This document shows positions 1-9,435 of a stretch of 64,000 nucleotides of DNA, in pieces. Source of the stretch: Bacteroidota bacterium (GTDB lineage Bacteria; Bacteroidota; Bacteroidia; Bacteroidales; Prolixibacteraceae); the NCBI GenBank assembly GCA_030698405.1, contig JAUYMU010000132.1:43718-107717 (forward strand), written 5' to 3'. The stretch's first letter is position 1. The number at the start of each line of letters is the position of its first letter. A program made the translations under genes and the position numbers. The notes under the pieces are model-generated. The model made no database searches, was not told the origin of the DNA, and saw only the letters and a list, made by a program, of their open reading frames with translations.

Positions 1-969
<969 letters not shown>

Positions 970-988
970 TTAAGTTAAAATGATAATT

Positions 989-1414
989 TTATTTGGCAAC
1001 ATTTAAAAATTTACCGATTATTTGAAGTTTGATATCGCCAATTTCGAAATCAGGGATTCCATTTTTTCTGAAATATTCAGAAAGCAGTTCGTTGATTTCG
1101 TTGTTGTAATAATCGGCTATGCGATCAGATTCGGCGCAATACAAATGATGGTGATTTTCCAGAATAGCATCGTACCGCATCACATCCCGCTCAGTTTTTA
1201 CCTTTTTTATCAATCCTTTTTCAACCAGCGAATCCAAAACTTTATATACTGTACCCGTAGCAACATTCGGATTGTCGTACTTAATAAATGCAGCGATGTC
1301 ATCGGCAGTGGGATGGTTATAGAGTTTCAGAATGGCCTCAAATATTGCAAGTCGCTGAGGGGTAATCCGTAATCCCTTTTCTATCAATTTTTTTCTGGCT
1401 TCTGAGAGTTCCAT
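989..1414 (-). CDS. Fur-family peroxide-type repressor (PerR-like)
   Basis: 141-residue Fur-family metal-dependent DNA-binding repressor. The N-terminal winged helix covers about residues 1-80 (LRITPQRLAIFEAI, then the recognition region TGTVYKVLDSLVEKGLI), followed by the metal-binding dimerisation domain with the HHHLYC motif. The protein has a single cysteine: the CxxC pairs that hold structural zinc in many Fur proteins are missing (the first reads CAES), so this is a zinc-site-poor variant. Its position directly upstream of katG argues for a PerR-like peroxide sensor rather than an iron regulator; this is inference from context. Overlapping inverted repeats 17-42 bases upstream of its start suggest autoregulation. 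The ATG at 1412-1414 fits the family N-terminus. Confidence 0.9.
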   Translation of the reverse strand: MELSEARKKLIEKGLRITPQRLAIFEAILKLYNHPTADDIAAFIKYDNPNVATGTVYKVLDSLVEKGLIKKVKTERDVMRYDAILENHHHLYCAESDRIADYYNNEINELLSEYFRKNGIPDFEIGDIKLQIIGKFLNVAK

Positions 1415-1430
1415 TTGGTGAATATTTTAA

Positions 1431-1455
1431 ATAAGAACAATTCTCTTATGAGAAT
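1431..1455 (-). promoter_or_regulatory. Candidate operator for the Fur/PerR-katG unit
   Basis: Two overlapping perfect inverted repeats lie just upstream of the regulator start: ATAAGA/TCTTAT (1431-1436 and 1444-1449) and ATTCTCTTATGAGAAT (1440-1455, six-base arms around four bases). Size and position suit a Fur-family operator that would control both the regulator and katG. Assignment is by position and symmetry only. Confidence 0.5.
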
Positions 1456-1993
1456 GTTTTGAATTAAGACGTTTAATATTCAATTGCAAGTGATTATTTA
1501 ATTTATTTTTCAGGATTAAGAGAACAAACACTTTTCAATTTTTCCCTGAAACGATTTCTATAAGCATATCACTTATTAAATAAATGCAGATAGGATGCGG
1601 AAATATATGGCTGGAATCTGATTTTAAATTGTAAGCAAAAATTGGGATATTGGACTGTAATAGAGACAAATGTGTTGTTATAGGTAAATGAGCATTTGTT
1701 TACAATTTCTTAACAATCAGAAAAAGAGCGAAATAAATACTACAATTGTTGCAAAACATATCACTTTCAATTCGTAAGCAAACCAACTTGTTTTTATAGT
1801 AAAAAGAAAGTTGCCTGCATAGTAGTTGCATTTTTATAATTTAAACCATGGCTTTATCTTCTGAATTTTATTTCAGGTTCTTTTCGCTTTCCGAAAGCTG
1901 ATATTTTTTATGTTTTTGTGAACGAAAAGCCTGCTAGATTTGCATCGTTCAATGAAACGAAAATCAGATTTTAACAATTTAAAAAGAAATAAA
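1456..1993. other. Intergenic region between divergent units
   Basis: About 540 AT-rich bases separate the minus-strand peroxide unit from the plus-strand gene at 1994. Apart from the candidate operator (1431-1455) and the promoter-like elements at 1915-1942, no gene, repeat or RNA hairpin was recognised here. Confidence 0.5.
1915..1942 (+). promoter_or_regulatory. Bacteroidota-type promoter for the small secreted protein
   Basis: TAGATTTG at 1935-1942 matches the Bacteroidota -7 consensus TAnnTTTG. A TTTG at 1915-1918 could be the -33 element, although the 16-base spacing is shorter than usual. Transcription would start near 1950, leaving a leader of about 45 bases before the ATG at 1994. 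This rules out an in-frame start at 1940, which lies inside the -7 element. Confidence 0.5.
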
Positions 1994-2467
1994 ATGAAAA
2001 AGAGAAATTTGTTTGCTTATGTGATGTTGGTAGTTTTTACGACGATTTCTATCAATGTTTGGGCCGGAAACGAAGAATCTTTCAATTCGAACTATAAGAT
2101 TTCCCCCGATCTGAATTTTAGTCCGAATTCCAATTTCCAGAAGAGTTGGGAAATTGCTTATGGTGAATCAAAAACTCCTGTTCATGTTTTCATGAAAGAA
2201 ACGAAAAAAGGACAGGAATACCTGGTTCGTACCAAGTACTTTGAAGTAAAATACATGAATGACTCTAAAGGGTTTGGTGTAAAAATGGTGAGTGGTTCGG
2301 AAAGCACAGTGAGCGAAAGCTTAAATGCTGCTGTTTTGAATCCGACCAGCTTAAACAACCAGAAATGTATTAGCAACGAGGCAATTGGCAGCGACAAGGT
2401 ATTGGAAATGATTGCGAGCTATCTTCCCGACTTAATTAACGAACAATACAACAGCATCCTGAATTAA
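1994..2467 (+). CDS. Small secreted protein of unknown function
   Basis: 157 residues, not recognised as a named family. An N-terminal signal peptide is clear (MKKRNLFAYVMLVVFTTI, then a cleavage-like NVWAGN), so the protein is exported. The mature part is polar, with a central beta-rich stretch and an Asn/Ser-rich end, and has no catalytic motif I can see. An in-frame ATG 54 bases upstream would add 18 basic residues before the signal peptide and overlaps the promoter -7 box, so the start at 1994 is preferred. The gene stands alone, with its own promoter-like sequence and a strong terminator at 2491. Function unknown. Confidence 0.75.
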   Translation: MKKRNLFAYVMLVVFTTISINVWAGNEESFNSNYKISPDLNFSPNSNFQKSWEIAYGESKTPVHVFMKETKKGQEYLVRTKYFEVKYMNDSKGFGVKMVSGSESTVSESLNAAVLNPTSLNNQKCISNEAIGSDKVLEMIASYLPDLINEQYNSILN

Positions 2468-2490
2468 TTCGATAAACTTAGAATTAACGA

Positions 2491-2521
2491 GCCGCTTCAA
2501 GCAATTGAAGCGGCTTTTTTT
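2491..2521 (+). terminator. Rho-independent terminator after the small secreted protein
   Basis: Perfect 10-bp stem GCCGCTTCAA/TTGAAGCGGC (2491-2500 and 2505-2514) with a GCAA tetraloop, followed by a run of seven T (2515-2521). It lies 24 bases after the stop codon. Confidence 0.92.
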
Positions 2522-2632
2522 ATGTTCTTTTTGAACCGATTCGTTGTGATTCGAAAAATCAGAAATCAAAAAGCGGAAAACAGGAGATCGGCAATTTTTA
2601 GTACTTTTAGCTACTTTTAATTATTTAGCGAC

Positions 2633-5428
2633 ATGAACCGGTTTCGGGAACTGATACTAATCTTTATATTGTGCTCTCTTCAACTTATCTGCCGGGCAAG
2701 TAACCTCTCATTCACAAGACTTTCGGTTGAAAACGGTTTGTCGAATAATCTGGTCAAAACCATTTTTAAGGATTCATACGGATTTATTTGGTTTGGAACT
2801 TTAGAGGGGCTCGATCGGTATGACGGGACTGAAATCCGTCCTTACTCTTCAAAATTCCCTGAAACGGTTGAAAATATTTACTGCATTACAGAAGATTACA
2901 GTAAACATCTTTGGGTAGGAACTGCAACCGGACTATTCTGTTACAACAGTGCATCCGACAAGTTCGAAAGGATTAAAATAGACAGCACAAATAGTACAGT
3001 TCAGACTTTGGCCATGATGCCCGACAGCAGCCTTTGCGTTGGAACAACTAACGGTTTGTACATTGTCAGCACAAAAACCAGAAAATCCGAACATTTCCTT
3101 TTTGATGATCTCAGGAATAATAAAACGAACAACATCACCGGAATATTCGTTGATAAGCATCAGAATTGCTGGTTGTCAACGCTTTCAGGTCTTATCAGGT
3201 ATTCAGCGAGCGACAAAAAAAGCGATATCTTCCTTTTTAAAACGGCGGAGGAAGAGGCCTTTAACTCATTTACATCCATTTGTAACATTGGCAACAAACT
3301 TTATCTGGGTACAAGCAGCATAGGTATTGTTGAATTCAACCATTCAACAAAAGCATTCTCGGCTGGAATAAACATTGATAACACTATTATTTTAACCATT
3401 GGCGGCGATAACAAGGAACGGCTTTTTGTAGGCACTGATGGCGGTGGATTAAAAGTGATCAATACCAGGACAAAGATTGTTGAAAGCATCGAAACTCAGG
3501 AGAATAATCCGGCTTCCATCAGTTCAAATTCTATTTATTCATTTTATCTCGACGAAAATAACAGGTATTGGATAGGAACCTATTCCAATGGAGTTAATTT
3601 CAGCCAAAGTATTGCCGGAAATTTCAAACTTCATTCGGTTACTTCTGATTATCCGGAGGCCAATAAAAGTATTCGTTCGTTCTATTTTTCACCTGATGGC
3701 GCTCAGTTTTTCGGGACGAGAAACGGGTTTATACAGATCAGCAAAAATGGTGTCGCCAAATTCTTTCAGGCAAATCTGAACGATAAAAACGGACTGAGAT
3801 CCAATATTATTCTTTCTGTCTATCCTTTTATGGGCGATATTTTGATCGGAACTTATGGAGGTGGAATCAGCCGGTTTTCGGTCGCAGAACAACGGATAAA
3901 ACCTTTTTTGGATTCAGATATTTTTTCACAGGGAAATACTTATGCTTTTGATACCGATAAAAACGGGAGCCTATGGATTGCTACTTTTAATGGGATCTAT
4001 AAATATTCACCTTCAGATAAAAGCATTGTCAATTTTAACAAGCAAAACAGCGGATTGAAATGTGATGAGATTTTTGAAATCTCTTTTGATTCAAAAGGAA
4101 GGATGTGGTTGGGTTCCATGTTGGGAACAACCGTTGTAAACATTAAAGATGGCCAACTTGAAAAAGTTGAACTGCCCGAAACTGCTGTAAATAACTTCAA
4201 AACCAATTTCGTTTACGAAGATCAGACCGGTAATAGTTGGATATGTACTGAACGGGGTGGTTTGATCATGGTCGATCCGGAACTTACTACAAGCAAAACT
4301 TATCACGATACCGACGGATTACCCGACAATTCAGTATGTGCAATCATTGAAAGCAGTGCAGGAGAATATTGGATCAGTACCCTGAAAGGATTCTGCAAAT
4401 TTAATTCACAGTCGCAGAAATTCACAAAATTTTCACTGTCCGACGGTCTTCCGAGCCTCGCTTTTACACCTGCCGCTACCTATTTATCACCGGATGGAAC
4501 ACTTTTTTTCGGCAACGAAAAGGGGCTTGTCTATTTTATGCCTACCGAAGTTTCAGATGCCAGCCTGAATGCAAAAATAAGACTGACCGATTTTTATCTT
4601 TTCGGAAAAGCCGTTAAACCTGGACAGGAACAAGTTCTTAACCAGGCTATAGAAGCTACTGATGAAATCAGTCTGAATGACAGGTCTAACAGTATAGGTT
4701 TCAGGTTTGCAGCCCTTAATTATATCAATCCTGCTGATAATGATTATCAATACAAGTTGGAAGGATTTGACAAAGAATGGCGGAATAATGGCAGCAACAA
4801 CACCGTTTTTTACGAGAAACTGAAGCCAGGCAGTTACCTCTTCAGGGTTAGAAATTCCAACGATCCTGATGAAAATTCGCCAAACAATGTTGAGTTACAA
4901 ATTCTAATCCATCGATCTCTGTTTAAGTCTCCTGTTTTTTTCGGATTACTTATTCTATTGGCTTTCGCTGGTGCTTATCTTATGCTAAAATACATCAAAA
5001 AGCTTCAGAAAGAAGGAAAAAGAATTATTGAGATACCTCAGAAATTTGAAAAATATCGGGGCGCAAAAATTCCTGAAGTCCAGAGTTCATCCATCATCAA
5101 TGATTTAAAACGATACATGGATGAAAAGAAACCGTATTTGAACGCCGAATTAAAACTGGCAGATCTTGCTAAGGAGATCAACTATCCCATTCACGAAATA
5201 TCCCAGGTACTGAATCAGGACCTCAATCAGAGCTTTTCCGATTTTGTGAACAAATACCGTGTTGAAGAAGTAAAACGGCGCCTGGAGGACAAGGCGTTTC
5301 AAAAATTCACCCTCATGGCAATTGCTGAACAATGTGGTTTTAACTCAAAGACTTCCTTTTACCGCATTTTCAAAAATGAAACCGGCAAAACCCCTGCTGA
5401 ATACCTGAACGACCTCAAACAAGCATAA
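2633..5428 (+). CDS. Membrane-spanning AraC-type regulator with Reg_prop beta-propeller (one-component sensor)
   Basis: 931-residue sensor-regulator. In order: signal sequence (residues 1-23), about 650 residues of repeated two-component-propeller blades (for example FIWFGTLEGLDRYDG, with related WIGT/WLGS motifs recurring), a Y_Y_Y domain at about 684-760, one transmembrane helix at about 765-788, a short linker, and an AraC helix-turn-helix domain at about 835-931 ending KTPAEYL. This is the architecture of a Bacteroidota hybrid two-component system with the histidine kinase and receiver domains absent, so the periplasmic sensor is joined directly to a membrane-tethered DNA-binding domain. 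It lies directly upstream of the SusC/D operon on the same strand and is the likely sensor of a released oligosaccharide; that role is inferred from position. Confidence 0.9.
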   Translation: MNRFRELILIFILCSLQLICRASNLSFTRLSVENGLSNNLVKTIFKDSYGFIWFGTLEGLDRYDGTEIRPYSSKFPETVENIYCITEDYSKHLWVGTATGLFCYNSASDKFERIKIDSTNSTVQTLAMMPDSSLCVGTTNGLYIVSTKTRKSEHFLFDDLRNNKTNNITGIFVDKHQNCWLSTLSGLIRYSASDKKSDIFLFKTAEEEAFNSFTSICNIGNKLYLGTSSIGIVEFNHSTKAFSAGINIDNTIILTIGGDNKERLFVGTDGGGLKVINTRTKIVESIETQENNPASISSNSIYSFYLDENNRYWIGTYSNGVNFSQSIAGNFKLHSVTSDYPEANKSIRSFYFSPDGAQFFGTRNGFIQISKNGVAKFFQANLNDKNGLRSNIILSVYPFMGDILIGTYGGGISRFSVAEQRIKPFLDSDIFSQGNTYAFDTDKNGSLWIATFNGIYKYSPSDKSIVNFNKQNSGLKCDEIFEISFDSKGRMWLGSMLGTTVVNIKDGQLEKVELPETAVNNFKTNFVYEDQTGNSWICTERGGLIMVDPELTTSKTYHDTDGLPDNSVCAIIESSAGEYWISTLKGFCKFNSQSQKFTKFSLSDGLPSLAFTPAATYLSPDGTLFFGNEKGLVYFMPTEVSDASLNAKIRLTDFYLFGKAVKPGQEQVLNQAIEATDEISLNDRSNSIGFRFAALNYINPADNDYQYKLEGFDKEWRNNGSNNTVFYEKLKPGSYLFRVRNSNDPDENSPNNVELQILIHRSLFKSPVFFGLLILLAFAGAYLMLKYIKKLQKEGKRIIEIPQKFEKYRGAKIPEVQSSSIINDLKRYMDEKKPYLNAELKLADLAKEINYPIHEISQVLNQDLNQSFSDFVNKYRVEEVKRRLEDKAFQKFTLMAIAEQCGFNSKTSFYRIFKNETGKTPAEYLNDLKQA

Positions 5429-5440
5429 ACTATTCAATCC

Positions 5441-5597
5441 AATATTACGGTGCGCTGCACCTTTAACCCTCCGATTGCCAAATTCCTACAAATATTCTGG
5501 TGCTCCGCACCTTTTCGGACAAGGATAGCAGCAGAGCTGCAGAATCTTTGTTGAAATTAAGGTTAATACATTAACCGAAAGGTGCAGCGCACCGATA
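5441..5597. repeat. REP-like GGTGC palindromic repeat cluster
   Basis: A GGTGCGCTGCACCTTT unit (5449-5464) returns as its exact inverted copy at 5578-5593 (17-bp arms counting the flanking C/G). A third, imperfect direct copy with core GGTGCTCCGCACCTTTT begins at 5499. Each unit is itself palindromic around GGTGC..GCACC, and two copies are preceded by AATATT. Short interspersed palindromes of this kind are common between Bacteroidota genes. Confidence 0.75.
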
Positions 5598-5922
5598 TCT
5601 TAAAACGTGGAATCTTTGCTGGTATTCTGCCTAAGGCTTTTTCCCATGATCTTTATGATTTTTGGATTAAGGGTCACATCATTCGAAAACTTCCATCCAA
5701 ATCCAATCCCAAAATATTCCGTCAAAAAAATGGGTTTTCAGGTGCCAAAAAAAAATGGAACTAACATTTTTTAACACTTCGGCTTTGGTCTCATCTAATC
5801 GTCTAATTATTAGAATTTTAATTTAAAAAGCTACTGAGTGCCAAATTATAAATTGGCACTTTTTTATCCGATGTTAACATTGAAGTCACGCTGATCTAAC
5901 CTTAAATTTACATTCAAACAAT
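5598..5922. other. Leader region upstream of susC
   Basis: No gene is supported. A 60-codon open frame at 5582-5764 starts inside the repeat and has no recognisable protein features. The stretch holds a hairpin with a T tail (5837-5866) and a weak promoter-like TAAATTTA near 5903, close to the start of the next repeat element. Confidence 0.5.
5837..5866 (+). terminator. Terminator-like hairpin upstream of susC
   Basis: Stem AGTGCCAA/TTGGCACT (5837-5844 and 5853-5860) with an 8-base loop and a T-rich tail. It could end transcripts reading through from the regulator gene, or act as an attenuator if the susC transcript starts further upstream. Confidence 0.6.
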
Positions 5923-6029
5923 GCCCCCTCCAAACCTTCCCGGCAAACCGGGAGAGGCTTAAAAAAAGCCCGTAGTATTATCTGCGAAGCTTTTTAAGTC
6001 CCCTCTTTCGGAGAGGATTTAGGGGAGGC
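5923..6029. repeat. Interspersed CCCCTC/GAGGGG repeat in the susC leader
   Basis: About 107 bases bounded by GCCCCCTCC and GGGGAGGC, with two internal hairpins (CTTCCCGG/CCGGGAGAG and CCTC/GAGG around TTTCG). The same type of G/C-rich repeat appears at 13395-13436, in the GH127 signal peptide at 24930-24963, and at 46883-46971. It lies only 40 bases before the SusC start, so it is probably transcribed as part of the 5' leader. Confidence 0.7.
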
Positions 6030-6069
6030 TCAAACTGTATTTAATGTTAAACATTTACAAATTAAATCT

Positions 6070-9000
6070 ATGAAAAGAAATCCGAATGAAAATTCCGATC
6101 GAAACAGCCAAAAGCTAAGGAAGCTGTTTTCAAGTGTCGGCATGATGGTTTTGATCATTATGCTATCGTTTTCTGCAGTTTTTGCCCAACAAGGCAAAAC
6201 CATTAAGGGAACTGTCACCGACAACACCAATTTACCTCTTCCGGGGGTAACTATATCTGTAAAAGGTGCGCCTGTTGGAACCATTACCAGTTCCGACGGT
6301 ACTTATTCTATAGTTGTTCCAGCAACGGGAAAAGTACTCGCTTTTTCGTTTGTAGGAATGAAGTCGATGGAAGTTACCATTGGTAACCAAACCCAAATTA
6401 ATGTAACTATGACCGAAGAATCGATTGGTTTGGATGAAGTGGTTGCCGTTGGTTATGGTACTCAGAAGAAAGTTTCACTTACCGGATCTGTTGGAACGGT
6501 TAATTCACAAACCTTTCAGGACAGAGGTCCGGTTGCCAGTCCGCTGGCAGCTTTACAGGGACAAGTCGCCGGTGTTACGGTAACCCGCAGTTCAGGGCAG
6601 CCAGGACGCGAAAGCTGGAATTTCATGATTCGCGGTAACTCTTCAGTTAATGGCGCTGAACCGCTGGTTATTGTTGACGGACTGACCCTCCCAAATGCTT
6701 CAGCCTTGAACTCTTTTAACCCAAATGATATAGAAAACATTTCTTTCCTTAAAGATGCGGCTGCTACTTCAATTTACGGAGCAAGAGCTGCCGGAGGAGT
6801 TGTTATTATCACTACAAAACGGGCAAAATCAGGAGCAGCAGTTGTGGAATACAACGGTTCTGTTTCACGCAAACAGATTGGGTTACAACCTAACCTGGTT
6901 GATATAAATGGCTGGGGACCAATGATGGCTGAGGCCAGAATGGGTGACGGATTTGACAATACTGATATTTGGAACCGATATTTTCTGTTATCGCAACATG
7001 CTGTCAAGAACAATATACAATGGATGTCCTCTGCTGAAGCTGCTTCTAATTTAGCGACACTCGGACTGGTTACTACCGGTTTCTTCACCGATGTGAAAGA
7101 CTTTGTATTCTTCCCCGGAACGATGCAGGATTATTTATGGAACAATTCTACTTCAACTGAACATCAGTTAAGTATTTCAAACAAAGGTGAAAAATCAGGA
7201 TACCGCATTTCGTTTGGTTATCTTGATGATGGGAGCTTATTGGAAGTAGGTAATAATTCGAACAAGCGTTACAATGTAAGGTTGACCCACGACTATCAAT
7301 TTACTCCAAAGTTAAAACTGGAAAGTAATGTTTCATTTGAACGTAATGACATTGTACAGCCTTCAAATATTGGTGCGGTTCTTAACAACGGAATACAGCC
7401 CGGTTTGCCGGCAAGTGGTCTCGGATTAACCGGAAAAGCCTATGTCTGGGGCTCCGGAATTGGTAATGCATCAACGGTAAGTATCGCTAATTTTGGAGGT
7501 GTTTCAAAGGAAGCCAATACCCGCCTGAATACGAACTTTAATCTGACCTATAATGTTACCAAAGATTTAAAAGCTGTTGCTTCGGCAGGATACTACCTCC
7601 ATGATGCTGATTACAGAACCAAAGAGAATTCTATTCCCTGGTACGATTATTCAGGTACTGCCTTAATTTCATCTCTATCTCCTTCTGGTTCAGGCCGAAG
7701 CTTTTACCAAAGGGCAAACAGAAAAGAATCTTATTACAACTTTAATGCTTATCTTGAATACAGCAAGACGCTTAATACTGACCACGATGTAAAAGTAATG
7801 GTGGGTACGCAGTATGAACGGCAGGAATTCAACTCATTCTTTGCAAAAACTTTTGACATAGTTCCCGGAGTTTCTCCTTCACTCAGCTTAAGTTATGGCG
7901 ATGCAGCATCAAAATCGGTTGCCGAATCTCAAAATCATTATGCACTTGCCGGTTATTTTGGTCGTTTGAATTACGCTTTCAAAAACAAGTACTTATTGGA
8001 GGTCAATAGCCGGTATGATGGTTCTTCTAAATTTGATATTGACAACCGATGGAAATATTTCTACGGATTTTCAGGTGGATGGCGTGTAACAGAAGAAAAA
8101 TTCATGGAAAACTTCAAATTCCTCAGCGATTTAAAACTTAGGGCATCACTCGGAAATGTTGGTAACCAAAGTGGTATTGGTTTGTATGATTACATTACCT
8201 TACTAAATTTAAGTTACTCAACTGGTGCAACAAGTTCTGGATTCCCAATTTTAGGAACCAATCCGGCAGTAAGGGTTACTCCCGGTAACTTGGTTGCTTT
8301 GGACAGATCATGGGAACGAATACAGACGATTAATTATGGCGTTGATTTTGGCGTATTGGACAATCGTTTAAAAGGAAGTGCTGAATACTTCGTAAAGAAC
8401 AACAACAACATGCTGATTGCCCGTACATATCCTGCTGTTTTAGGTGCGAATGCCCCTGCCGGAAACAATGGTGAACTCGAAACCAATGGCTGGGAATTCA
8501 GCTTAAACTGGTCGGATAAAATAAACAAATTTAGCTACCACTTTGGCGGAAACTTGTCAACTTACGAAACCAATCTGAAGAATTTTGGTGGACAGACAAT
8601 CATCAATTCAACCAACCGCGGATTAAATAGTGCGGTTGAGGGCTATCCTATCAATACCTATTTCGGATTGGTTTATGCCGGACGTATTCAAACTCAGGCA
8701 GAATTGGATGAATACAGAAAATTTATCGTCGGTAATAATATTGGTATGCCTTCAGGTGCTGCAACAGCACAGGCAAATGCACGTCTTGCTCTTGGCGATA
8801 ACATGTACAAGGATATTAGTGGTCCAAACGGAGTTCCTGATGGCAAAATTACTTTTCCTGAAGATGCAATAGACTTGGGTTCTTCTGATCCTAAGTTAAC
8901 CTATTCAGTTAATGCAGGGTTTGAATGGAAAGGCTTTGACTTCAACATGATGTTGCAGGGAGTTGGCAAACGAACCATTATCCGCGATGGTAACTGGCGC

Positions 9001-9417
9001 GTTCCGGCTCAGGTAATCTATCAGGCGCAAAACGGTGCATTTGTCGATAAATGGTGGACTCCTTCAAGAACCGATGCAGAACTTCCACGAATTTCAACAA
9101 CTGGTACCATCAACAATTACAACTATTTCCCATCTGATTGGGTCGCCGAGAATGGTGCATTTCTTCGCTTGAAAAATGTCGTTTTGGGTTATACTTTACC
9201 AAAATCGGTTTCCAGATTAGCGAAAATGGAAAAAGTTAGGGTGTATTTCTCAGGAAATGATTTGTGGGAAATATCTCATATCAAAGACGGTTGGGATCCG
9301 GAAGCAACTAACAACATCGCAAATACGGGCGATAGCAACAACAATAACCAAAGCACATTTAGTGGCCGTTATCCTTTCTATCGCTTATTGTCGTTTGGCG
9401 TAAATCTGACATTTTAA
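6070..9417 (+). CDS. SusC/RagA-family TonB-linked outer-membrane glycan importer
   Basis: 1115-residue TonB-dependent receptor that forms the outer-membrane channel for oligosaccharides, with the SusD-like lipoprotein as its lid. In order: signal peptide ending near AVFAQQ, a carboxypeptidase-regulatory-like beta-sandwich at about 45-130 (KGTVTDNTNLPLPGVTI), the family hallmark DEVVAVGYGTQKKVSLTGS, a plug domain with PLVIVDG and the YGARAAGGVVIITTK strand, then a long beta-barrel ending in GVNLTF with a terminal aromatic residue. Length is normal for the family. SusD follows after 18 bases, so the two form a standard pair. This gene heads the polysaccharide utilisation locus; its substrate is suggested only by the enzymes downstream. 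Confidence 0.97.
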   Translation: MKRNPNENSDRNSQKLRKLFSSVGMMVLIIMLSFSAVFAQQGKTIKGTVTDNTNLPLPGVTISVKGAPVGTITSSDGTYSIVVPATGKVLAFSFVGMKSMEVTIGNQTQINVTMTEESIGLDEVVAVGYGTQKKVSLTGSVGTVNSQTFQDRGPVASPLAALQGQVAGVTVTRSSGQPGRESWNFMIRGNSSVNGAEPLVIVDGLTLPNASALNSFNPNDIENISFLKDAAATSIYGARAAGGVVIITTKRAKSGAAVVEYNGSVSRKQIGLQPNLVDINGWGPMMAEARMGDGFDNTDIWNRYFLLSQHAVKNNIQWMSSAEAASNLATLGLVTTGFFTDVKDFVFFPGTMQDYLWNNSTSTEHQLSISNKGEKSGYRISFGYLDDGSLLEVGNNSNKRYNVRLTHDYQFTPKLKLESNVSFERNDIVQPSNIGAVLNNGIQPGLPASGLGLTGKAYVWGSGIGNASTVSIANFGGVSKEANTRLNTNFNLTYNVTKDLKAVASAGYYLHDADYRTKENSIPWYDYSGTALISSLSPSGSGRSFYQRANRKESYYNFNAYLEYSKTLNTDHDVKVMVGTQYERQEFNSFFAKTFDIVPGVSPSLSLSYGDAASKSVAESQNHYALAGYFGRLNYAFKNKYLLEVNSRYDGSSKFDIDNRWKYFYGFSGGWRVTEEKFMENFKFLSDLKLRASLGNVGNQSGIGLYDYITLLNLSYSTGATSSGFPILGTNPAVRVTPGNLVALDRSWERIQTINYGVDFGVLDNRLKGSAEYFVKNNNNMLIARTYPAVLGANAPAGNNGELETNGWEFSLNWSDKINKFSYHFGGNLSTYETNLKNFGGQTIINSTNRGLNSAVEGYPINTYFGLVYAGRIQTQAELDEYRKFIVGNNIGMPSGAATAQANARLALGDNMYKDISGPNGVPDGKITFPEDAIDLGSSDPKLTYSVNAGFEWKGFDFNMMLQGVGKRTIIRDGNWRVPAQVIYQAQNGAFVDKWWTPSRTDAELPRISTTGTINNYNYFPSDWVAENGAFLRLKNVVLGYTLPKSVSRLAKMEKVRVYFSGNDLWEISHIKDGWDPEATNNIANTGDSNNNNQSTFSGRYPFYRLLSFGVNLTF

Positions 9418-9435
9418 TCCTAAAATTTATTAAAG

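Noticed and set aside
5582..5764. 60-codon open frame upstream of susC
   Set aside because: It starts inside a REP-like repeat, has no recognisable protein features and is followed by a terminator-like hairpin.
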